A stretch of 55,092 nt of DNA from Alphaproteobacteria bacterium (GTDB taxonomy: Bacteria; Pseudomonadota; Alphaproteobacteria; Reyranellales; Reyranellaceae), in assembly GCA_016870115.1 (NCBI GenBank), contig VGCH01000020.1, positions 1-55,092 of the forward strand. Reading direction: 5' to 3'. The notes beneath the pieces were generated by a model that did not search any database, was not told where the DNA came from, and was given only the letters and a program-made list of their open reading frames with translations. The position numbers and the translations under genes were made by a program. Each line of letters opens with the position of its first letter. Within the stretch, counting starts at the first letter, position 1. Shown here piece after piece: positions 49,034 through 55,092 of the stretch.

Positions 49034-49431
49034 GTCTTCACAATCAGTTCGATCCGGCAGCCATCCGGATCGGAGAGAAACAGCGAGACGCCGTCCCGGC
49101 GTGTCTGGGGCGGTCGATCCGACACCGCGCCTCGGGCCGCGAGGGCGGCGACCAGAGCGTCCATCCCGTCGGGAGCGTCGACCGCGAAGCAGACGTGATC
49201 CAGCCCGACGGGATCGCCGCCGGGCGGCGCGTCGAATCCCGCGCGCGCGAACAGATTGATCTCCTGCCCCCCGCCCACAGCGAGCACCGCGACCTCAAGT
49301 CCGCCCTCGCGGGCAAGCCGGCGCAGGACCGCGAGGCCGAGCCGGTCGCGATAGAAGGCAAGACTGCGGTCCATATCCGTCGCCTTGATGCCGACATGGT
49401 CGATCCCGACGATGCGTGGCGCGGCGGTCAC
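49021..49431 (-). CDS. VOC family (glyoxalase/dioxygenase-like) protein
   Basis: The 136-residue protein has two beta-alpha-beta-beta-beta modules of the VOC fold: GIDHVGIKATDMDRSLAFYR and LDHVCFAVDAPDGMDAL. His in each DHV motif, Glu in GGGQEINLF and Glu in GCRIELIVK can supply the metal site. The substrate is unknown. Its ATG overlaps the rlmE stop as ATGA, so it ends a coupled trio ppx-rlmE-VOC. Confidence 0.88.
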   Translation of the reverse strand: MTAAPRIVGIDHVGIKATDMDRSLAFYRDRLGLAVLRRLAREGGLEVAVLAVGGGQEINLFARAGFDAPPGGDPVGLDHVCFAVDAPDGMDALVAALAARGAVSDRPPQTRRDGVSLFLSDPDGCRIELIVKTQAP

Positions 49432-50153
49432 CGTCCGCCCCGGAAGCCAGTGGCGACGACATACATTTCCGCCGAATCGGCGCGGCTGGCCTCCGGCTTG
49501 ATGTGGCGCACCTTGGCAAAGTCGCGCTTCAGCCGATCTAGCAGCGCCCGCTCGGTCCCGCCGCGCAGAACCTTCGCGACAAAGGCGCCGCCCGGCGCCA
49601 GCACGTCGGCCGCGAAGTCATGGGCCGCCTCGGCGAGCGCCATGATGCGCAGATGGTCAATCTGCGGGTCGCCGGTCGCCGGCGCCGCCATGTCGGACAG
49701 GACCGCGTCGGCCGGCCCGCCCAATGCCGCCTTCAGCGCGTCGGGCGCCGCGTCATCGTAGAAGTCCATTTCCAGGATCGTGGCACCGGGGATCGGCGGG
49801 ATCGCCGTCAGGTCGATGCCCACAACGGCCCCGCCGCGCGGTCCCGGTTTCGCACGTTCCACCGCCACCTGGGTCCAACCGCCGGGCGCCGCGCCCAGAT
49901 CGATCACGCGCGTACCGGGCTTCAGGAACCGAACCGCATCGTCGAGCTGCAACAACTTGAAGGCCGCGCGCGAGCGATAGCCGCGCTTCTTGGCTTCGGC
50001 GACATAGGGATCGTTCAGCTGCCGCTGCAGCCAGCGCGTCTGCGAGACGGTCCGCCCGCGCGCCGTCTTCACCCGCACCGACGCGCGCCGGCCGGTCGGC
50101 AGGCTGGAGGAGCCGCCCTCCCCGCCCTTGGCACCGCGCCCGCGCTTACTCAT
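49428..50153 (-). CDS. rlmE: 23S rRNA (uridine-2'-O-)-methyltransferase RlmE
   Basis: RlmE (FtsJ/RrmJ) methylates U2552 of 23S rRNA in 50S assembly. The 241-residue protein has a basic Gly/Ser-rich N-terminal tail, then RWLQRQLNDPYVAEAKKRGY, YRSRAAFKLLQLDD with the catalytic Lys, the SAM motif VIDLGAAPGGWTQVA, the Asp in VLSDMAAPATGD, and the Lys in FVAKVLRGG. ATG 50153 overlaps the ppx stop (ATGA), which settles the start. Confidence 0.95.
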   Translation of the reverse strand: MSKRGRGAKGGEGGSSSLPTGRRASVRVKTARGRTVSQTRWLQRQLNDPYVAEAKKRGYRSRAAFKLLQLDDAVRFLKPGTRVIDLGAAPGGWTQVAVERAKPGPRGGAVVGIDLTAIPPIPGATILEMDFYDDAAPDALKAALGGPADAVLSDMAAPATGDPQIDHLRIMALAEAAHDFAADVLAPGGAFVAKVLRGGTERALLDRLKRDFAKVRHIKPEASRADSAEMYVVATGFRGGR

Positions 50154-51223
50154 GCGTCGTCGGACGGGCGCCCGACCGGATCGGCGTCGCGATCGGCGCG
50201 ACGCATGAGGTCGACCATCACGCCCTCGCGCAGGCCGCGATCGGCGACGCGAACGCTCTCGACCGCCCATTGCCGGACCACGGCTTCCAAGATCGCGCCG
50301 CCCGCGAGCGCGAGCTCGGCCCGGTCTTCGCCGATGCAGGGTACGCGCGAGAGCTCATCGGTGGAGAGCGGCGCGAGCTTGCCGCAGATCCGCAGGATCG
50401 CCGCGCGATCGAGCGCGCTGCCATCGACCGTCGCGCGGTGATAGCGCGCCAGCCCGAGATTGTGCGCCGACACCGTGGTCACCGTGCCCGACACGCCCAC
50501 CATCTGCACCTCGCCGCGCGCCACCGCGCCGCCGATGCCGTGACGCGCGCAAAACGGTCGCAACTCGGCGGCGATGCGCTCCACCATCGCCGCGTAGCGC
50601 CCCTCCGGGAGCGCGCCCCCGGGTGCGCGATCCGCGGCCATTGCTTCGGTAAGCGTGACCACGCCCCACGGGATCGAGGTGAGGTCGAGCAGTTCCGCGT
50701 CGATCGCACCCGGCCGCTGCGGATGGGGGCGGACCGCGACCCACGCGATTTCCGTCGAGCCGCCTCCGATATCGACCAGCAGCGCGCGCGGACGCGCCGG
50801 ATCGAGGAGGCCCTCGCAGCTCGCAAGCGCCAGGCGCGCCTCCTCGGCCGGTGGGATGACCTCGAAATCGAGCCCGGTGCGCTGGCGCACCAGCGCGAGA
50901 AAATCCTCGCCGTTGCAGGCGCGCCGACAGGCCTCTGTCGCGATATGACGCGCCCGGGTCACGCGATGGCGCGCGATGCGGTTGGCGCAGGCCTCCAGCG
51001 CCGCGAGCGTGCGATCGATCGCCTCGCCGCACAGCGTTCCGGTCGCCGCCACGCCTTCGCCCAGCCGCACCGGTCGCGAGTAAGTATCGATCACATCGAA
51101 CCCCTCGACCGATGCGCGCGCCACGAGCAGCCGGCAATTGTTGGTGCCGAGATCGATGGCGGCGAAAGTGTGGGCGAAGCGACCGCTGTGCCAGCCTCCC
51201 TTCGACGCGGTTTCCCCGGTCAT
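50150..51223 (-). CDS. Ppx/GppA family phosphatase
   Basis: The 357-residue protein belongs to the exopolyphosphatase/guanosine pentaphosphatase family of the actin-like ATPase fold. It shows the phosphate loop AAIDLGTNNCRLLVA, EACRRACNG in the first domain, and the second phosphate motif LLVDIGGGSTEIAW. Members remove phosphate from polyphosphate or pppGpp; short single-domain forms such as this one cannot be assigned to either. It is the first gene of ppx-rlmE-VOC. Confidence 0.9.
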   Translation of the reverse strand: MTGETASKGGWHSGRFAHTFAAIDLGTNNCRLLVARASVEGFDVIDTYSRPVRLGEGVAATGTLCGEAIDRTLAALEACANRIARHRVTRARHIATEACRRACNGEDFLALVRQRTGLDFEVIPPAEEARLALASCEGLLDPARPRALLVDIGGGSTEIAWVAVRPHPQRPGAIDAELLDLTSIPWGVVTLTEAMAADRAPGGALPEGRYAAMVERIAAELRPFCARHGIGGAVARGEVQMVGVSGTVTTVSAHNLGLARYHRATVDGSALDRAAILRICGKLAPLSTDELSRVPCIGEDRAELALAGGAILEAVVRQWAVESVRVADRGLREGVMVDLMRRADRDADPVGRPSDDA

Positions 51224-51283
51224 CCGCCTTCCCGTTCGTTGACCCGCATCCTACTCCGCTCGGGGCCCGCGCGCGAGCGGGGT

Positions 51284-52252
51284 TCAGTTCCGGGTGAAGC
51301 GATCGCGCCACGCGGCCGGGCCGGTACCGACCACCCGCCGGAAGGCGACACGGAAGGTCTCGGGCGAGCGGTAGCCGCACTGGCGCGCGACATCGGCAAG
51401 CGCGAGCGGCGTGCTCTCGAGCAATCCCCGTGCGCGGGCGATCCGTTCACCCTCCAGCCAGCGGCGCGGCGGCGCGCCCAGTGCCTCCTCGAAGCGCCGC
51501 AAGAACGTCCGGCGACTCATGCCGGCCGCGGCCGCGAGGCCCGCGACGGAGACAGGTCGGTGCAGTCGCGCCCGCGCCCAGTCGAGTGCGGGTCCCACAC
51601 TCTGTCCCGGCCGCAGGCTGACCGGCGCCTCGACGAACTGCGCCTGCCCGCCTTCGCGATGCGGCGACATCACCAGGCGGCGCGCCACCTTGTTGGCAAT
51701 CTCCGCGCCATAGTCGACGCGGATCACATGCAGGCCGGCATCGATGCCGGCGGCGCTGCCGGCCGAGGTCACGATGCCGCCATCCTCGACATAGAGCGCG
51801 TCGGCCTCGACGCGGCAGGTCGGGAACGCCGCGCGCAGCCGATCGACCTGCATCCAATGAGTCGTCGCACGCCGCCCGTCGAGCAGCCCGGCGTGCCCCA
51901 GCACGAACGCGCCGCCGCAGATCGAGAAGAACCGCGCGCCGCGACGGGCCGCGGCCCGCAACGCCGCCAGCAGCGGCTCGGGCGGTCGCTCGGCGGTGTC
52001 GCGCCAGCCCGGCATGACGATCAGTCGCGCGCGCGCCAGCGCGTCGAGGCCGGCATCGGCCTGCACGCGCACGCCCCCCGAGCCGGTGAGCGGGCCCGGT
52101 TCCCCCGCGACGATGCGCACGCGATACCACGGCACGCCAAGCTCCGGGCGCTTCAGCAGAAAGAGCTCGGCCGCGATGCCGTACTCAAAGGCGCAGAGTC
52201 CGCGATAGGCGATCAGGGCCACCGGTCCGGGCCGATTCGAACTGTCGGGCAT
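51284..52252 (-). CDS. GlxA-type transcriptional regulator (DJ-1/PfpI domain plus AraC HTH)
   Basis: The 322-residue protein joins an N-terminal DJ-1/PfpI-like domain (IAYRGLCAFEYGIAAELF, and the Cys elbow SICGGAFVLGHAGLLDGR) to a C-terminal AraC/XylS DNA-binding domain (VAGLAAAAGMSRRTFLRRFE, then VARQCGYRSPETFRVAFRR). Such regulators control amine, sulfur or amino-acid catabolic genes in other bacteria. It is divergent from the GST gene, a likely target by position only. Confidence 0.9.
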   Translation of the reverse strand: MPDSSNRPGPVALIAYRGLCAFEYGIAAELFLLKRPELGVPWYRVRIVAGEPGPLTGSGGVRVQADAGLDALARARLIVMPGWRDTAERPPEPLLAALRAAARRGARFFSICGGAFVLGHAGLLDGRRATTHWMQVDRLRAAFPTCRVEADALYVEDGGIVTSAGSAAGIDAGLHVIRVDYGAEIANKVARRLVMSPHREGGQAQFVEAPVSLRPGQSVGPALDWARARLHRPVSVAGLAAAAGMSRRTFLRRFEEALGAPPRRWLEGERIARARGLLESTPLALADVARQCGYRSPETFRVAFRRVVGTGPAAWRDRFTRN

Positions 52253-52338
52253 GGCGCAAACTTACCGCATCTTGGCTTACGGGCCACTGGCAAGTCGGGG
52301 CCGCCCTTGGCAAACCGGACGCCCGCACGGAGTACAGA

Positions 52339-53037
52339 ATGACCGAGACCGCGCCGCAGCTCTTCATCGGCAACCGCAACTATTCGAGTTGGTCGCTCCG
52401 CCCCTGGCTCTGCCTGCGTTGGGCCGGCATCGCCTTCCGCGAGCGGTCGATCGAGTTGGACCAGCCGGGGTATGGCGCCGAGGGCATCGCCGAGATCCTC
52501 GCGATCTCGCCGTCCGCCCGTGTGCCGGTCCTGCTGGCCGACGGCGTCACCATCCACGACAGCGTGGCGATATCGGAGTGGGCCGCCGAAGTGGCGCCCG
52601 CGCCCGGTCTCCTGCCGCCCAACCGCGCGCTGCGCGCGGAGATGCGCAGCGTCGTCGCCGAGATGCATGCCGGGTTCCCTCACCTGCGGCGCGACTTGCC
52701 CATGAACCTCCGCCGTCGCTGCACCGCGCGGGACCTGCCCCCCGAAACGCTGCGCGATATCGCCCGTATCGACACGATGTGGCGAACCGCCCGCAGCCGC
52801 TTCGGCGCGGCGGGCCCGTTCATGTTCGGGCGGCGCAGCATGGCCGATGCGTTCTACCTGCCGGTGGCGACGCGGTTTCGCACCTACGGAGCTCGGCTCT
52901 CGCCCGAGAGTGAGGCCTACGCCGCGACCCTGCTGGCCGATACCGACTTCCACGCCTGGGAAGCCGCGATCGCCGCCGAACCGCATCGGCTGTTCAGTCG
53001 CGCGCCGATCGACAGCCTCTACGCCGATCCCGCGTGA
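52339..53037 (+). CDS. glutathione S-transferase family protein
   Basis: The 232-residue protein has an N-terminal thioredoxin-like domain with NRNYSSWSLRPWLCLRWAGI (a Ser/Cys-containing active-site region), the cis-Pro segment SARVPVLLADG, and GVTIHDSVAISEWAAE, followed by an all-helical C-domain. This pattern is common in bacterial GSTs of unknown substrate. Its stop overlaps the start of the DMT transporter gene, suggesting cotranscription. Confidence 0.9.
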   Translation: MTETAPQLFIGNRNYSSWSLRPWLCLRWAGIAFRERSIELDQPGYGAEGIAEILAISPSARVPVLLADGVTIHDSVAISEWAAEVAPAPGLLPPNRALRAEMRSVVAEMHAGFPHLRRDLPMNLRRRCTARDLPPETLRDIARIDTMWRTARSRFGAAGPFMFGRRSMADAFYLPVATRFRTYGARLSPESEAYAATLLADTDFHAWEAAIAAEPHRLFSRAPIDSLYADPA

Positions 53038-53950
53038 GCGCCGCCAGCCTCGCCCGGCTGGTTCTGCTCGGCGCCATCTGGGGCGGCTCCTTCGCGCTGA
53101 TCGCCCTGGCCGTCCCAGCCTTCGGCCCGGTCGCGCTGATGGCGCTGCGCGTCGGTCTCGCATCCCTATTCCTCGCCGCCGTCGGACTGGCGCTGGGTCA
53201 TCGCCTCGGCTTCGCTCGCCACGCCCGCCACTACGCCTTCGTCGGGCTCGTGAACTCGGCGATCCCGTTCGTGCTCTTCGCTCTTGCCGCCCAGCATCTT
53301 CCGGCTTCGTTGTTGGCGGTCTTCAATTCGCTCGCACCGACCTTCGCCGCGCTCTTGCTAACCCTGTGGCTGGGGGAGCCTGTGGCGCCCCGCGCGCGTC
53401 TTGGCCTTCTGCTCGGTTTTCTGGGCGTGGTCGCTCTGGTCGCCGAGGCGCTCCTCGCGGCATCGCTTGATCGCACGCCCGGCATCCTGGCCGCCGCCGT
53501 CGCGGCCGGGCTTCTCGCGCCGTTCCTCTACGGCGTGTGCGGCGTCTATCTGCGGCGCCATGCCGAACGCTCGCCCCCCGCCTTCGCCAATGCCTGGGGC
53601 AGCATGATCGCCGCCAGCGCCGCGCTCGCTCCGGCGGCGTTCATCCTGCCACCAGCGGCCATACCCGACGCAGTGGCGTGGGGCGCGGCCGGACTGTTGG
53701 GGATCGTCTGCACCGGCGTCGCGTACCTCCTGAACTTCCGGCTGATCGCCGATCTCGGCCGGTGTGGACGATGACCGTCACCTTTCTGATCCCGCTGTTC
53801 GGCGCGCTCTGGTCGGTGCTGCTGCTGGGCGAGCGACTGGGGCCCGGCCTGCTGCTGGGCACCCCGCTGGTACTGGCCGGTACCGCGCTCGCCGCACTGC
53901 CCGCGCCGGCGCGCGCCGATCCGCTTGACAAGCCGCCGCGCGCTGGTTAA
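53034..53950 (+). pseudogene. DMT/EamA family transporter, frameshifted near the 3' end
   Basis: The frame from 53034 encodes a drug/metabolite transporter with paired EamA domains and about ten TM helices (LGAIWGGSFALIALAVPAFG, VGLVNSAIPFVLFALAAQHL, PAFANAWGSMIAASAALAPA). It stops at 53774 after LIADLGRCGR. The expected continuation PVWTMTVTFLIPLFGALW and then LLLGERLGPGLLLGTPLVL lies one frame away and ends at 53950. The join is in GGCC at 53757-53760; one added C would restore PVWTM. This is a single-base deletion or a sequencing error; restored length is about 305 residues, normal for the family. Confidence 0.82.
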
Positions 53951-53969
53951 ATCCGCCCCGCGCCGCCGT

Positions 53970-54043
53970 TGGGGGATAGTTTAACGGTAGAACAACCGGC
54001 TCTGACCCGGTTAGTCTAGGTTCGAATCCTGGTCCCCCAGCCA
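53970..54043 (+). tRNA. tRNA-Gln (anticodon CUG)
   Basis: A 74-base cloverleaf is visible. The acceptor stem is TGGGGGA/TCCCCCA with discriminator G and an encoded CCA, and the anticodon stem is ACCGG/CCGGT around loop CTCTGAC, giving anticodon CUG for codon CAG. The T arm carries GGTTCGAATCC. An integrase relic starts 66 bases downstream on the same strand, so the tRNA 3' end was probably the attachment site of an integrated element. Confidence 0.95.
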
Positions 54044-54109
54044 CGGCAGCTAGTAGGCCCTTGAATTTCAGCGTCTTTCGGCCCCCGAGCAACCTCGGGA
54101 AGGCACGAT

Positions 54110-54815
54110 ATGGTCGAGACGCTCACACAGACGCTCACACGTCGCGACGCCGAATGCGGCGCGCCTCACTCGGAAACGGGGCATCTACTACTATCGGTGC
54201 CGCTTGCCGCCACAACTCGGAACCGATGTCGCGTTGTCGCTGCGAACGCGAAGCTTTAGACGTGCCGAGCACCTTGCCGAACTCCTAGATCCTGTCTTCG
54301 AGCAGTCCGTGACTACCGTTTCGTCGCCCGCGCAGCTCCGTACCATCCTGCGCCAGTACATCGAGGAAGCCCTGTCCGAAGACGCGGAACGGCGGACTTC
54401 GGCCCCGCGCGGGGAGCCGGTCTACGGCCCCTCTTCGCGGATAGGTGACGGCCGGAGCGCAACGGATGTGGATCTTGAAATCTTGAACCTTGTGTTGGCC
54501 GATATCGGCGAGCGCCTGGCGGAGCGCGACTATCGAACCATCGAAGTCCAGGTCACCCAGCTTCTTACGGCCAATGGACTCTCGGAAGCCCATCGCAACA
54601 GCCTGTCGTACGGCGTACTTGAGGCACAAATTCAGATACTCGAAGAGATTCGTCGGAGCGTCCTTGGCGAAGCACCGGTCGTCTTGCTGCCTCCTTCAGT
54701 CGAGTCAGTTCCTGCTGACGCACCCGGGTCGGCAAGCCCGCAGTTCTCTGAAGTACTCCCGCGCTACGTCGACTACGCCGTAAAGGACAAGCGCTGGCGC
54801 GGCCAGTCGAAGGCC
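54110..54815 (+). pseudogene. tyrosine-recombinase integrase, N-terminal part only, broken
   Basis: The central frame reads RKRGIYYYRCRLPPQLG and SLRTRSFRRAEHLAELLD, typical of the N-terminal domain of phage-type integrases, then FSEVLPRYVDYAVKDKRW at the start of the core-binding (SAM-like) region. There it ends at TGA 54816-54818, the first bases of an IS element; the catalytic Arg-His-Arg-Tyr domain is absent. No ATG precedes the domain in that frame. ATG 54110 gives a plausible leader (MVETLTQTLTRRDA) in another frame, so an extra base near 54149-54155 is likely. The gene is dead. Confidence 0.75.
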
Positions 54816-55092
54816 TGATCCACCCCCATTGAATTGGTCCACCTTGAGAGTTGGAATGTTTTGCACGGAGGATCGAGATGGCAAGGAAGCGGTACAAGCC
54901 TGAGGAGATTGTCGCGAAGCTGCGACAGGTCGATGTGCTGCAGTCGCAGGGTCAGAGCACAGGCAAAGCGGTTCGCCAGATCGGGGTGACGGAGACGACG
55001 TACTTCCGGTGGCGCCGCGAGTTCGGCGGCCTTAAGACCGACCAGGTGAAGCGTCTGAAGGAGCTCGAGGCGGAGAACACCCGGCTGCGACG
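54816..55092 (+). mobile_element. IS3-family insertion sequence, left part (runs off the window)
   Basis: The element appears to begin at TGATCCACCCCCATTG (54816 on), where integrase similarity stops, and includes an OrfA transposase gene. IS3-family ends commonly start with TG. The right end, OrfB and the target-site duplication lie outside the window, so the exact boundary is inferred. Confidence 0.65.
54878..55092 (+). CDS. IS3-family transposase OrfA (partial, 3' end beyond window)
   Basis: The 71 visible codons start MARKRYKPEEIVAKLRQVDV and contain an HTH region (GKAVRQIGVTETTYFRWRRE) followed by the start of a leucine-zipper-like helix (VKRLKELEAENTRLR). This is the layout of IS3 OrfA (Transposase_8 type), which is usually joined to OrfB by -1 frameshifting. 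GGAGG six bases upstream supports ATG 54878. Confidence 0.9.
   Translation, partial: MARKRYKPEEIVAKLRQVDVLQSQGQSTGKAVRQIGVTETTYFRWRREFGGLKTDQVKRLKELEAENTRLR

Noticed and set aside
54084-54099. CCCGAG/CTCGGG hairpin between tRNA-Gln and the integrase relic
   Set aside because: Short stem without T-run; could be a tRNA terminator or part of the att region, but nothing decides.

Overview
The window is a high-GC (roughly two-thirds G+C by eye), densely coded piece of a proteobacterial chromosome, almost certainly alphaproteobacterial. The evidence is the gene order rpsF-rpsR-rplI ... dnaB-alr-mlaE-mlaF-radA-cvpA-purF, a clpS-clpA pair, a DUF2794 gene, the fabD-fabG-acpP-fabF-mltG run, der-bamB-yfgM, and guaA/rsmB/guaB close together. 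I cannot name the genus. Most of the sequence is core housekeeping DNA, with four patches that look accessory or decayed.

Layout: (1) 1-4355, end of an RND efflux operon and a FemAB-like acyltransferase. (2) 4363-8065 (minus), secreted unknown protein, clpS, clpA and a 57-residue membrane protein. (3) 8198-13696, a secreted D,D-carboxypeptidase with a SPOR domain, then a minus-strand operon galU-ugd-PMM/PGM-GGCT making UDP-sugars and hexose phosphates for the envelope. (4) 13855-18977 (minus), fabD-fabG-acpP-fabF-mltG-J-protein, joining fatty-acid synthesis to peptidoglycan processing. (5) 19237-20558, the ribosomal operon rpsF-rpsR-rplI, divergent from fabD and closed by a strong terminator. 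(6) 20644-23865, an iron ABC permease and binding protein facing each other, with a dead fragment of a cyclopropane-fatty-acid synthase gene; this splits the usual rplI-dnaB neighbourhood. (7) 23866-32389, dnaB-alr-mlaE-mlaF-radA-cvpA-purF-SDR. (8) 32390-35754 (minus), yfgM-bamB-der. (9) 35908-39155, DUF2794, a glycine-zipper lipoprotein, a split YeeE/YedE sulfur transporter and an ABC-F ATPase. (10) 39156-41150, an accessory patch with a decayed internal fragment of guaA, a secreted unknown protein and a methyltransferase. (11) 41151-48330, guaA, GNAT, rsmB and guaB on the minus strand, interrupted by two tandem plus-strand SGNH hydrolase genes, the first frameshifted. (12) 48557-53950, DoxX, ppx-rlmE-VOC, a GlxA-type regulator, a GST and a frameshifted DMT transporter. 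(13) 53970-55092, tRNA-Gln(CUG) followed by a broken tyrosine-recombinase gene cut by an IS3-family element: the left edge of a decayed genomic island.

I did not find a complete new multi-gene defence or biosynthetic system. The most informative points are the decay relics (guaA and cfa fragments, integrase/IS), the tandem SGNH pair whose frameshift opens one continuous 721-codon frame, the iron-transport insertion without a local ATPase gene, and several well-formed regulatory sites (divergent fabD/rpsF promoters, the guaB promoter and 5' hairpin, the rplI terminator). Two genes each lack one base, so sequencing or assembly error must be excluded before calling them pseudogenes.
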